Positions 16,194 to 24,285 of a stretch of DNA of 62,266 bases are shown piece by piece. Made by a program: the position numbers and the translations under genes. Under the pieces are notes generated by a model. It had not been told where the DNA came from. It made no database searches and saw only the letters and a list, made by a program, of their open reading frames with translations. Numbering within the stretch: the stretch's first letter is position 1; each line of letters opens with the position of its first letter. Source of the DNA: Rhizobiales bacterium UBA1912 (GTDB lineage: Bacteria; Pseudomonadota; Alphaproteobacteria; Rhizobiales; Devosiaceae); the NCBI GenBank assembly GCA_002337455.1, contig DDGC01000005.1, forward strand, positions 1-62,266. The letters are read 5' to 3'.

Positions 16194-17147
16194 ATGGCCC
16201 TCGATCTTACCGGACTGCACCATCTGACTGCCGTAACCGCCAATGCGCGCGAAAATCTGCGGTTTTATACCCAGGTTCTGGGCCTGCGGCTGGTCAAGCG
16301 CACAGTCAATCAGGACGACACAACCGCCTACCATTTGTTCTATGGCGACGGCAAAGCTTCGCCGGGGTCCGACATCACGTTTTTTGACTGGCCCACTGCC
16401 CCCGAACAGCGCGGCACCCACTCGATCGTACGCACGGCGTTCCGGGTCGAAGGCGAAACCGCACTCGACTGGTGGAAGACTCACCTTGAGGCCAACGGCG
16501 TCAAGACCTCTGACATCGCCGAGCGCGCCGGCCACATGTCGCTCGATTTCGAAGACCCCGAAGGTCAGCGCCTGCGGCTGGTCAATGACACCCGCGCTGG
16601 CGGTGCCCAGCCCTGGGACAAGAGCCCTGTGCCCAAGGAACGCCAGATCAAGGGGCTAGGCCCGATCACCATGAGCGTGCCCGATCTCAAGCGTTCCGAG
16701 GCGGTGCTGACTGTCGTCATGAACATGCGCGAGGTCCGCACGCATCCCGCGACCGCCGATCAGGGCGAGGTGCACGTCTTCGCCATGGGCGATGGCGGCG
16801 CTTCGGCCGAGTTGCACGTTGCCGTCGAACCCGATCTGCCCTTTGCCCGGCCGGGCGCAGGTGGCGTGCACCATGTTGCCTTCCGCACGCCGGACAAAAA
16901 GCAGTTCGATCAATGGGTGGCCCGCGCTACCCAGGCTGGCCTGCGCACTTCTGGCGAAGTCGAGCGATACTATTTCACCTCGCTCTATTTCCGCGAGCCC
17001 AACGGCATACTGTTTGAAATCGCCACCGATGGTCCGGGCTTCGACGTGGACGAGCCCCTGGAAACGCTGGGTGAACATCTCGCCCTGCCGCCCTTCCTCG
17101 AACCCAAGCGCGCCCAGATCGAGGCGGGCCTCAAGGCAATAGACTAA
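16194..17147 (+). CDS. Ring-cleaving dioxygenase, VOC (glyoxalase) superfamily
   Basis: The 317-residue protein has two vicinal-oxygen-chelate modules. The first opens with LTGLHHLTAVTANARENLRFY and the second contains GGVHHVAFRTPD (near residue 225) and LFEIATDGPGF (near 280). The His residues in the two HH motifs and the Glu in LFE match the metal ligands of PcpA/MhqO-type extradiol dioxygenases, which open hydroquinone-type rings. The length fits MhqO-like proteins. ATG 16194 has GGAG 8 bp upstream; a longer frame begins at 16134 but lacks a ribosome-binding site. The gene stands alone and ends at a strong terminator. Confidence 0.85.
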   Translation: MALDLTGLHHLTAVTANARENLRFYTQVLGLRLVKRTVNQDDTTAYHLFYGDGKASPGSDITFFDWPTAPEQRGTHSIVRTAFRVEGETALDWWKTHLEANGVKTSDIAERAGHMSLDFEDPEGQRLRLVNDTRAGGAQPWDKSPVPKERQIKGLGPITMSVPDLKRSEAVLTVVMNMREVRTHPATADQGEVHVFAMGDGGASAELHVAVEPDLPFARPGAGGVHHVAFRTPDKKQFDQWVARATQAGLRTSGEVERYYFTSLYFREPNGILFEIATDGPGFDVDEPLETLGEHLALPPFLEPKRAQIEAGLKAID

Positions 17148-17153
17148 AGCGAA

Positions 17154-17181
17154 GGCCCGGGACATTCCCGGGCCTTTTTTT
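17154..17181 (+). terminator. Rho-independent terminator after the dioxygenase gene
   Basis: GGCCCGGGA-CAT-TCCCGGGCC forms a 9-bp perfect stem (17154-17174) followed by seven Ts. The T-run touches the stop codon of the convergent VWA gene at 17180. Confidence 0.9.
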
Positions 17182-19108
17182 AGTTCGTAAGGCTCGCCGC
17201 AATGTCGACCAGCCGGACAAATTCTGCGCGCCGCCCTGTGGGGTCATCGCCCACTGCCGAGGCTGCCAGCGCCCTGATTTCGGACCAGTCCATCGCCCGC
17301 AGATGGGTCGAACCCTTGAGCTTTTGCCCGAATGCCGCCACCGCCGTCGCGAAATCCAGATCGTCGCTCGTCATCGCACCATCGCCATCGAAGCTGATCG
17401 GCGTTTCGATCAACTCAGACACATCGCCATCAGGCGCCTTGTAGCGCAGTTTCAAAAACCCCAGTTCATCCGAACCGTTGTTCGGCGCGGCCACGGCCTC
17501 GTCGCCATACCGCAGTGGATCGACCGAACCACGGGCGCCCACCGGCGTGATTTCATAGATCGCCGTCACCGTATGCCCTGCCCCGATATCGCCGGCATCT
17601 ACGGCATCATTGTTGAAATCCTCGCGCGCCAGGGCCCGCGTTTCATAGCCGATCAGCCGGTATTCCGAGACCGTCTGCGGGTTGAACTCGACCTGGATTT
17701 TGACGTCCTTGGCGATGGTCATCAGCGTGCCACCCATCTCCTCGACCAGAACCTTGCGTGCTTCGGAATAGCTGTCGATATAGGCAGCGTTGCCGTTTCC
17801 GGCCTGGGCGAGCAATTGCATGATTGAATCGTTGTAATTGCCCGTCCCGAAGCCAAGCACCGAGAGAAATATACCTTCATCGCGTCTGGTCTCGATGAAA
17901 CGCTCCAGCCCGTCCGGGTCGGACAACCCAACGTTGAAATCGCCATCGGTCGCCAGCAACACCCGGTTGGTGCCGCCTTCGATCATCGCTTTTTCAGCCA
18001 GATCATAAGCCGCTTCGATCCCTTGCGCCCCGGCCGTCGACCCACCGGGCACAAGATTGTCTATGGCTTGCAGGATCGTTGCCTTTTCGCTGGCCGGCGT
18101 GGGCTCGAGCACAACCCCGGCGCTTCCAGCATAGGTGACGATCGAGATCGTATCCTCGGGGCCCATTTCATTGACCAGCAACGCAAAGGCACGCTTGAGA
18201 AGCGGCAGCTTGCTCGGCTCGTCCATCGAACCCGACGTATCGATCAGCAAAACCAGATTGGCCGGCGGAACGGCATCGAGATCGACAGTTTTCCCCTGTA
18301 TCCCGATACGCACCAACCGGTTTTCGGGATTCCACGGCGACGGCGTCACCGACACCGACGTCGCGAACGGCGCATCGCCCATTGGCGCGGGATAGCTGTA
18401 GCTGAAATAATTGATGAGTTCCTCGACCCGCACAGCGTCGGCCTGCGGGATTTGCCCCATCTCCAGCGAGCGGCGCATATAGGCGTAGGCGGCTGTGTCC
18501 ACATCGATCGAGAATGTCGAAACCGGGTTGTCGGCCACGATCTGCACACCGCCCTCCTCGAAGGCGGCGAACCTGTCTCCAGCCTCACCACCCGCCACGC
18601 TTTCGAAATTCTGCACGCCTGAAGACGCGATATTGGACAGCCTTTGTGTCATCACCGGAGCCGGCGCTGCCGAGGGCATGGGCGCCGGTTCGGCGACCGG
18701 CGCATCGCTGAGGTCCATGTCGGCAGGCATTTCGACTGCGGCAGTCTCCTGCGGCGCTTCGGCCTCCACCCTGTCGCGTGCAGCAATATCTTGTTCGGGC
18801 TGTTCGAAAAGCTGGTCGAGCGGCGTCAGCGCCGTCTGGTTCATCATGGCGATGCCAAGCGGCAAAACCAGGAGCGCCGCGAAAGTGGCCCCGAGCGGAA
18901 TACGCATATCCATTGTCCATGTCCCTTTGTTTCTGGAAACGATGGATTTGAGACGTTCCCTCCAGGACATTCCTTGGGCGCCACGCGCATTTTTTTGTTC
19001 TTGAGCGTCATCGAACGCCGTCATGGCGGCGGCCAGCGCCTGTTCGCGCGCTTGGTTCGAGGGCGGCGGCGTCACGCCGCCAAGTGCGGATTTGAGCTTG
19101 TCGTCCAT
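17180..19108 (-). CDS. VWA-domain membrane protein (YfbK-like)
   Basis: The 642-residue protein has a cytoplasmic N-terminus (about 1-68), one transmembrane segment (about 70-90, IPLGATFAALLVLPLGIAMM), and an Ala/Pro/Glu linker. The YfbK-type region is about 170-640. The von Willebrand A domain carries a MIDAS motif, LLIDTSGSMDEPSK, near residue 290 and TDGDFNVG near 390; the C-terminal part fits DUF3520. Orthologs are annotated as Ca-activated chloride-channel-like or marine-proteobacterial VWA proteins, with unclear roles. It follows the ECF sigma gene by 2 bp. The N-terminal cytoplasmic part could bind that sigma factor, which is inference. Confidence 0.85.
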   Translation of the reverse strand: MDDKLKSALGGVTPPPSNQAREQALAAAMTAFDDAQEQKNARGAQGMSWRERLKSIVSRNKGTWTMDMRIPLGATFAALLVLPLGIAMMNQTALTPLDQLFEQPEQDIAARDRVEAEAPQETAAVEMPADMDLSDAPVAEPAPMPSAAPAPVMTQRLSNIASSGVQNFESVAGGEAGDRFAAFEEGGVQIVADNPVSTFSIDVDTAAYAYMRRSLEMGQIPQADAVRVEELINYFSYSYPAPMGDAPFATSVSVTPSPWNPENRLVRIGIQGKTVDLDAVPPANLVLLIDTSGSMDEPSKLPLLKRAFALLVNEMGPEDTISIVTYAGSAGVVLEPTPASEKATILQAIDNLVPGGSTAGAQGIEAAYDLAEKAMIEGGTNRVLLATDGDFNVGLSDPDGLERFIETRRDEGIFLSVLGFGTGNYNDSIMQLLAQAGNGNAAYIDSYSEARKVLVEEMGGTLMTIAKDVKIQVEFNPQTVSEYRLIGYETRALAREDFNNDAVDAGDIGAGHTVTAIYEITPVGARGSVDPLRYGDEAVAAPNNGSDELGFLKLRYKAPDGDVSELIETPISFDGDGAMTSDDLDFATAVAAFGQKLKGSTHLRAMDWSEIRALAASAVGDDPTGRRAEFVRLVDIAASLTN

Positions 19109-19110
19109 AA

Positions 19111-19638
19111 CTAAACCAAGCCTTTCAGGGCCTTCTTGGCCTCATGAACATACCAGGAGACAGTGGATTCCTTGGTTCCCATGATGACCGCAACCTCCGC
19201 ATGCGCCATCTCCTCGCCATAGACGAGCAGCACAGCATCGCGCTGCTTTTCCGGCAGCTTGCGGACCGCGTCCCAGATTTGCGATTGGGTGGTCGCGCTT
19301 TCCTGCTCGGGCGCCATTTCGCCTGGGCTCACATGCAAGAGCGCTTCGGCTTGCCGGCTGCGCCGCTTGCCCTGCCGCTGCCGATCCCGCACCGCGTTGA
19401 GAACGATGCGGTAAAGCCAGCTGGTAAAGGCCGACCGCCCATCGAAACCCGAGATCGCCGTCGCCAGCTTGATGCAGACGTCCTGGGCTACGTCTTCCGC
19501 GTCCTCGCGATTGCCACACCATTTATAAGCGGTGCGATAGAGGAAGTCGTAATGGTGCGAGACCAGCGCGGCAAAAGCCGCGCGGTCACCTTTCGCCGCA
19601 CGGGCGATGGTATCCTCTGTTGCCAGAACCTGATCCAC
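19111..19638 (-). CDS. ECF-type RNA polymerase sigma factor
   Basis: The product is about 175 residues. Region 2 contains HHYDFLYRTAYKWCGN, DAEDVAQDVCIKL and the -10 recognition segment FTSWLYRIVLNAVRDRQR. Region 4 has LPEKQRDAVLLVYGEEMAHAE and the HTH AVIMGTKESTVSWYVHEAKK. It starts at GTG 19638 with AAAGG 6 bp upstream; a GTG at 19659 would add seven residues but lacks a Shine-Dalgarno. It is co-transcribed with the VWA gene. No classical anti-sigma factor gene is adjacent. Confidence 0.88.
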   Translation of the reverse strand: MDQVLATEDTIARAAKGDRAAFAALVSHHYDFLYRTAYKWCGNREDAEDVAQDVCIKLATAISGFDGRSAFTSWLYRIVLNAVRDRQRQGKRRSRQAEALLHVSPGEMAPEQESATTQSQIWDAVRKLPEKQRDAVLLVYGEEMAHAEVAVIMGTKESTVSWYVHEAKKALKGLV

Positions 19639-19769
19639 CCCTGCCCTTTCCGCTGCCACATGCGAGGTCTATTTGCATGTGTGACGATTGGCGCGGCAAT
19701 ATCCTTGGAAATTTTTCTCGCCGCCCCTTATGTCAGAGGCACCGATCCGTTCACAGCAAGGAGAACGCC

Positions 19770-19988
19770 ATGGCCGAGACCGAAAAGCCCAATTGGGGCA
19801 ATCGCATAATCCTTCTGATCTTCGGCGCCCTGGCCGTTATCACCATCGGCGCAACCATTGTTGCGACAATGAACGAGTGGGGCGAAGGCAATGTGGCGGG
19901 CACCAGCGCCGTCGAAGATCTCTCGACAATAGAACCAGGCTCCGACCCCACCGCCGAAACGCCAGACGAAGTTGAAGTCGCCCAATAG
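19770..19988 (+). CDS. Small single-pass membrane protein
   Basis: The 72-residue protein has a polar N-terminus, one transmembrane helix (residues about 10-32, IILLIFGALAVITIGATIV), and an acidic Thr/Glu/Asp-rich tail predicted outside. ATG 19770 has AAGGAG 7 bp upstream, a strong signal. It is divergent from the ECF sigma gene and convergent with mnmA. Function unknown. Confidence 0.7.
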   Translation: MAETEKPNWGNRIILLIFGALAVITIGATIVATMNEWGEGNVAGTSAVEDLSTIEPGSDPTAETPDEVEVAQ

Positions 19989-19998
19989 GTGTCCGGGA

Positions 19999-21147
19999 TC
20001 AGGCGACCAGAGCCGACGGCACAGCCTCGGCAATGAACCCGCCGCCCAGAACCTGCGCATCGGCGCTGTCATCGGAATAAAGAACGCAGGCCTGCCCGGG
20101 CGCGATGCCGGTCTCTCCAGCGATCAGCGTCACATAGATTTCGCCGTCCCTGATATTGACCACGGCTTCCTGGGGTGCCCGCGTCGAGCGCACCTTGGCC
20201 TCGAGCGCCAGCCCGTTCCCATCGGCCATTTCGGCCAGCGGGCGCGGCCCGAGCCAGTTGAGGTCGCGCAGCCGCACCGTGCGGGCTGACAGTGCCGACT
20301 TTGGCCCCACCACCACTTGCTGGGTTTTCGCATCGAGCCGCAACACGTAAAGCGGCTCGCCCGAAGCAATACCCAGCCCGCGCCGCTGTCCAACGGTATA
20401 ATGGATGATCCCCTTGTGCCGTCCAAGAACGCGGCCATGCGCGTCGACGATATCGCCGGGCTTTTCCGCCTCCGGCATCAGCTTCCGGATCACATCGGAA
20501 TAAGAGCCCTTGGGCACGAAACAGATGTCCTGGCTGTCGCTCTTTTCGGCAACCACCAGTCCCATGTCGCGCGCCAGTTCCCGCGTTTCGTCCTTGGTCA
20601 TGTTGCCCAGCGGAAAGCGCAGAAAATCGAGCTGGCCCGCAGTGGTGGCAAACAGGAAATAGGTCTGGTCCTTGTCGCCGTCGAGCGGGCGCAAAAGCTG
20701 GCGCGTGCCGTCAACGATCCGCGAGCGCACATAGTGGCCCGTCGCAAGACAATCGGCGCCCAGATCACGCGCCACTTCCATCAGATCCACGAACTTGACC
20801 GACTGATTGCACGAAACGCACGGGATGGGCGTCTCGCCCAGCGCATAGCTTTCGGCAAAAGGCTCGATCACCGCCTTGCGGAACCGTTCCTCGTAGTCGA
20901 GCACGTAGTGGGGGATGCCAAGCGTCGCCGACACACGGCGGGCATCGTGGATGTCCTGCCCCGCGCAACACGATCCCTTGCGGAACGTGGCTTCGCCGTG
21001 ATCGTAAAGCTGCAGGGTGACGCCGATCACCTCATAACCCTCACGGGCCAGAAGTCCGGCAACGACAGAAGAATCGACGCCGCCCGACATTGCGACGACG
21101 ACGCGCGTTTCGCCGGGGGACCGGTCGAAACCAAGGGAATTCACCAT
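19999..21147 (-). CDS. mnmA: tRNA-specific 2-thiouridylase MnmA
   Basis: The 382-residue enzyme adds sulfur to U34 of tRNA-Lys, tRNA-Glu and tRNA-Gln. Visible motifs are the PP-loop VVAMSGGVDSSVVAGLL (residues about 17-33), the catalytic Cys in IPCVSCNQSVKF (near 108-119), LATGHYVR, and the second Cys-containing motif SDSQDICFV (near 200). Length and order fit the family. The gene is monocistronic. Its 5' region contains several hairpins, reported separately. Confidence 0.95.
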   Translation of the reverse strand: MVNSLGFDRSPGETRVVVAMSGGVDSSVVAGLLAREGYEVIGVTLQLYDHGEATFRKGSCCAGQDIHDARRVSATLGIPHYVLDYEERFRKAVIEPFAESYALGETPIPCVSCNQSVKFVDLMEVARDLGADCLATGHYVRSRIVDGTRQLLRPLDGDKDQTYFLFATTAGQLDFLRFPLGNMTKDETRELARDMGLVVAEKSDSQDICFVPKGSYSDVIRKLMPEAEKPGDIVDAHGRVLGRHKGIIHYTVGQRRGLGIASGEPLYVLRLDAKTQQVVVGPKSALSARTVRLRDLNWLGPRPLAEMADGNGLALEAKVRSTRAPQEAVVNIRDGEIYVTLIAGETGIAPGQACVLYSDDSADAQVLGGGFIAEAVPSALVA

Positions 21148-21187
21148 TTCTCTCTCATCCGGTTGGGGTCAAGGGCCAGCGGACAAA

Positions 21188-21208
21188 CCGGATGGCTTTT
21201 CCATCCGG
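21188..21208. repeat. Perfect hairpin in the mnmA leader
   Basis: CCGGATGG-CTTTT-CCATCCGG has 8-bp perfect arms. It lies 41 bp upstream of the mnmA start codon, and CATCCGG recurs at 21156-21162, closer to the start. It could be a leader structure or a protein-binding site. Confidence 0.4.
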
Positions 21209-21255
21209 CACAGACCGCGGCTTTTACTCTCTTGCGGCGCGAACCGCAACGCGGG

Positions 21256-21305
21256 GCGGCATTTTTTGCCGCTCGCCCGGTCAATCCTGCCGTCCGGCGA
21301 GCGGC
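21256..21305. repeat. Overlapping, mutually exclusive inverted repeats
   Basis: GCCGCTCGCC (21268-21277) can pair over 10 bp with GGCGAGCGGC (21296-21305). Its first five bases can instead pair with GCGGC at 21256-21260 across an A/T loop. The two hairpins exclude each other. They sit between mnmA and the fliK promoter. Confidence 0.4.
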
Positions 21306-21365
21306 GTCGATTTCCGGGAATGACCCAAGTGGCTGAATTTAAAGAGATATCACCTTGAGCACCAA

Positions 21366-21381
21366 CTGGCATTCCTCTTGC
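21366..21381 (+). promoter_or_regulatory. Sigma-54 (RpoN) promoter of fliK
   Basis: CTGGCATTCCTCTTGC contains GG (21368-21369) and GC (21380-21381) separated by exactly 10 bp, with the -24 TGGCA and -12 TTGC cores. Transcription would start about 21392. FlbD, the sigma-54 activator encoded in the same cluster, is the likely regulator. The position also rules out a fliK start codon upstream of about 21393. Confidence 0.78.
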
Positions 21382-21425
21382 AACGCGATGATCGACCAAT
21401 TGTGCGCACAAGAGTTCGAGACCAA

Positions 21426-22835
21426 GTGACCAACGCGATCAGCATCGGAACAAGGCCCGCCCCTGCCGTCGTCCCCGCCAAAACGGGGACAGCGACCGAT
21501 ACCGGTGCCGCAATCGACTTTTCCAGCCTCATTGCCCTCGGCCCCTTGGCCAACATCGGAACCGGCAATCAGATCGGGCCCGGTCAAGCTCCCACCATCC
21601 CGTCAACCGACCCGCTCGCCGGGACGGAACTGGTTCCCGAACTGAGCACCGAACTCTCGGCACTGCTTGAAAAGCTGGCGGCGTTGTCTGGTAAGCTCAA
21701 GGATGGCGAGCCGATCGATGAAATCGATCTGGACGAACTGCAAAACCTGCTGGCCGGAATAGAAAACCTGCTCGACCAGGGCGCGCCGCTGCCGCCGCTC
21801 GGATCTCCTGCCATGACCGCCCTTTCGGATCTGGCCGCCGAGCTCGGGCTGGATGCCGGCAAAGACCTTGGACCGCTTGATACCCTTGCAGCGCTCTCGT
21901 CCGGCATCGCCGACAAAGTGCGCGACGAGGCCCCTGAAATCGCGGCGCAACTGACCGGGTTTGCCAGAACCCTCGACAGCCACGCGGCTGCCATTCAAAG
22001 CGCCATGGCCGATGAGCAGTCCCAGGCGGTCGTCGCCGTCAAGCACGTTCAAAGCGAAACGCGCCTCAATCCAGCCGCAGCCATTGCCGCGCAGGCCGGA
22101 GAACCCGACGAGCCGGCCACATCCGAAAAGCCTGCGGCCAGCATCCAGAAGAGCGAGACGCCCGCTGGGTCCGAACGTTCGCTCGTTCAGGGCGGCCAGG
22201 CCACACAGCCGGCATCGGGCAGCGACACCAAATCAGCTCCGCAGCAGACTGGCGCCGCTGGCGGCCCCGCTGCCACGACGCCGCAGGAAAACCTCGAAAC
22301 ACCGGACGGGCTCACCATCCAGCCTGGCCAGCCCCAGCCCTCGACATCGGGTCCCGCAGCATTGGCACGGCCCGAGGCGGCGCTCTATCAGCGCCCCGAG
22401 ACGCAGATCAACCTGCCCCATATCGCAGCCGAGATATCGCGCCACGTCCAGAATGGCGTGAGCCGATTCGAAATCAGGCTCAATCCGGCCGAGTTGGGCC
22501 GCATCGATGTGCGTATGGAAATGGACACTTCGGGCAACGTGGTCGCCCGTCTCGCCGTGGAGCGCAGCGAAACCCTCGATCTGCTCCAGCGCGACCAGCG
22601 CGCGCTCGAACGTGCGCTGTCCGACGCGGGCCTGGACGCGAGCAAGACCGAGCTGGAATTTTCGCTCGGCCAGCAGAGCGGTGGCAACGACGGAAACGAA
22701 ACCGAACGTTCGCCCTGGCGCATGAGCGTCATCGACGCCGCATCCCAAGCATCATCAAGCCCTGCGGCCCTGCCCGACCGGGCCGGCTCCACATATGGCT
22801 ATGCACGGCTCGATGCCGTCAACCTCTGGGTATAA
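21426..22835 (+). CDS. fliK: Flagellar hook-length control protein FliK
   Basis: The 469-residue protein has a low-complexity Ala/Pro/Gln-rich first two-thirds, as usual for the ruler part. The C-terminal Flg_hook domain (about 340-430) has SRFEIRLNPAELGRIDVRME followed by VERSETLDLLQRDQRALERAL. FliK measures the hook and switches the export gate to late substrates through FlhB. GTG 21426 is chosen because it lies downstream of the predicted sigma-54 start site; a GTG at 21402 is the alternative. It is followed 12 bp later by flgD. Confidence 0.88.
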   Translation: MTNAISIGTRPAPAVVPAKTGTATDTGAAIDFSSLIALGPLANIGTGNQIGPGQAPTIPSTDPLAGTELVPELSTELSALLEKLAALSGKLKDGEPIDEIDLDELQNLLAGIENLLDQGAPLPPLGSPAMTALSDLAAELGLDAGKDLGPLDTLAALSSGIADKVRDEAPEIAAQLTGFARTLDSHAAAIQSAMADEQSQAVVAVKHVQSETRLNPAAAIAAQAGEPDEPATSEKPAASIQKSETPAGSERSLVQGGQATQPASGSDTKSAPQQTGAAGGPAATTPQENLETPDGLTIQPGQPQPSTSGPAALARPEAALYQRPETQINLPHIAAEISRHVQNGVSRFEIRLNPAELGRIDVRMEMDTSGNVVARLAVERSETLDLLQRDQRALERALSDAGLDASKTELEFSLGQQSGGNDGNETERSPWRMSVIDAASQASSSPAALPDRAGSTYGYARLDAVNLWV

Positions 22836-22847
22836 GGACACCAATCC

Positions 22848-23567
22848 ATGGTCGATTCCGTCTCAGGCACATCAACGGCATCCGGCTCTGATCTTGGCAA
22901 CAGCCGCAAGACCATTGCCGACAATTTCGATACGTTCCTGCAGCTCCTGATCACCCAGCTCAAGAACCAGAACCCGCTCGAGCCGCTCGATACCAACCAG
23001 TTCACCCAGCAACTGGTCCAGTTCACCTCTGTCGAACAGCAGCTCAAGACCAATGAGTTCCTTGAGGCGATGATGCAGTCGTCGCAGAATTCGACCAACG
23101 CCCAGGCTGTAAGCTACGTCGGCAAGACCGTCACGGCCTCGGGCGCGACGACGGATCTGCTCGATGGCGCGGCGAACTGGATCTACCGCGTCGATGCGGC
23201 CGCTGAAAACACCAACATCACCATCAAGGATGCCAGCGGCAACGTCGTTTATACCGAAAACTTGTCCCTGGCCGCCGGCACCGACCAGATCGTCTGGGAC
23301 GGCACCACATCGAGCGGAACCCAGCTGACCTCCGGCCGGTTCACGATCACCATCGATGCGCGCGACGGCAACGGCAAATATGTTCCCGTCACCACCGAAA
23401 TGCAGGGCGTTGTCGACGGCGTGGATGTCTCGGGCTCCGAGCCGTTCATCCTGATCGGCGATCTGCGCATCCCGCTCTCCTCGATCTCCGCCGTCCATGC
23501 TCCGTCCTCCGGCACGGACCCTGACCCCGATGCGGATCCGGAAACGCCGGAGCAGGAAGCCGCCTGA
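22848..23567 (+). CDS. flgD: Flagellar hook capping protein FlgD
   Basis: The 239-residue protein has the FlgD N-terminal signature DNFDTFLQLLITQLKNQNP, then PLDTNQFTQQLVQF (residues about 25-60), and a FlgD Ig/tudor-like C-terminal domain (about 85-215). It caps the growing hook outside the outer membrane. The C-terminal tail is Asp/Pro/Glu-rich and longer than usual. ATG 22848 lies 12 bp after fliK, so the two form an operon under the sigma-54 promoter. Confidence 0.93.
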   Translation: MVDSVSGTSTASGSDLGNSRKTIADNFDTFLQLLITQLKNQNPLEPLDTNQFTQQLVQFTSVEQQLKTNEFLEAMMQSSQNSTNAQAVSYVGKTVTASGATTDLLDGAANWIYRVDAAAENTNITIKDASGNVVYTENLSLAAGTDQIVWDGTTSSGTQLTSGRFTITIDARDGNGKYVPVTTEMQGVVDGVDVSGSEPFILIGDLRIPLSSISAVHAPSSGTDPDPDADPETPEQEAA

Positions 23568-23648
23568 CGGCTTGATCCCTATCTCATTGAATTTATTCAC
23601 GGCAGCGCATGGCGGCATGCGTTTTGCCGTCGCATTCTGCATGCGGTC

Positions 23649-23685
23649 TTAACCGATTGTAAGTTTCCGCTTAGCCAAATTTTAA
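23649..23685 (+). promoter_or_regulatory. Two CtrA-like boxes upstream of sciP
   Basis: Two sites match the TTAA-N7-TTAA pattern with one half degenerate: TTAA-CCGATTG-TAAG (23649-23663) and TTAG-CCAAATT-TTAA (23671-23685). They lie 54-90 bp upstream of the sciP start. In Caulobacter, CtrA activates sciP. Confidence 0.6.
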
Positions 23686-23738
23686 GCCACCCGCGCTAGT
23701 GTAGGCGCTGGTTATGGTCAGGTTGAGTAGAGAGTAAA

Positions 23739-24017
23739 ATGACCGTCCAAATGCGTCCGCGCGTGAAGTACGTGATAGGTCCCGATGGCAGCCCGCTGAC
23801 CATTGCCGACCTGCCGCCGCCGAATACAAAGCGTTGGGTCATCCGCCGCAAGGCTGAGGTCGTCGCCGCCGTTCGTGGTGGGCTCTTGAGTCTCGAAGAG
23901 GCTTGCGAGCGCTACACCCTGAGCGTCGATGAGTTCCTCAACTGGCAGGCCGCTATCGACAAGCATGGTCTTGCCGGGCTGCGGACCACATGGATCCAGC
24001 ACTATCGGGAAGGCTGA
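23739..24017 (+). CDS. sciP: CtrA inhibitor SciP (DUF1153)
   Basis: The 92-residue protein matches SciP along its length. RVKYVIGPDGSPLTIADLPP at the N-terminus precedes the trihelical HTH-like core NTKRWVIRRKAEVVAAVRGG, LSLEEACERYTLS and DEFLNWQAAIDKHGLAGLR. SciP binds CtrA at promoters and blocks RNA polymerase recruitment in G1. The gene is embedded between flgD and fliF, has its own CtrA-like boxes, and is followed by two terminators, so it is probably an independent unit. Confidence 0.95.
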   Translation: MTVQMRPRVKYVIGPDGSPLTIADLPPPNTKRWVIRRKAEVVAAVRGGLLSLEEACERYTLSVDEFLNWQAAIDKHGLAGLRTTWIQHYREG

Positions 24018-24057
24018 ACACCCCGCGTTCAGCACACTTCTTCATGCCTTCAAAATC

Positions 24058-24088
24058 AAAACCCGCCACGATCATCGTGGCGGGTTTT
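24058..24088 (+). terminator. Terminator after sciP
   Basis: A perfect 15-bp inverted repeat, AAAACCCGCCACGAT with its complement, has a single-base centre and ends in TTTT. The symmetry allows action in both directions. Confidence 0.85.
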
Positions 24089-24121
24089 GTGTATTGGCTT
24101 AACTTTTCCCACACCTCAAAC

Positions 24122-24141
24122 CGGCAAAAATTGCCGTTTTT
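24122..24141 (+). terminator. Second terminator-like hairpin before fliF
   Basis: CGGCAA-AAA-TTGCCG is followed by TTTTT. It backs up the sciP terminator and isolates the fliF promoter. Confidence 0.65.
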
Positions 24142-24159
24142 GCATTGTGCGAGAATTGG

Positions 24160-24178
24160 TTAACACCTTGTTTACCAT
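24160..24178 (+). promoter_or_regulatory. CtrA-like box of the fliF operon
   Basis: TTAA-CACCTTG-TTTACCAT matches the CtrA consensus except for one base in the second half-site. It lies about 110 bp upstream of fliF. In Caulobacter the fliF operon is a CtrA-activated class II operon. Confidence 0.6.
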
Positions 24179-24285
24179 ACGCTAGGCATATTTTGCCCAG
24201 TGGGCTCGGTGATTTGATTGCGCCTTCTTCCTGGACGCTCCTTCTTGGGCGTCAAGAAAAGTAACGACTAGGCTGAGGGTGCAGC

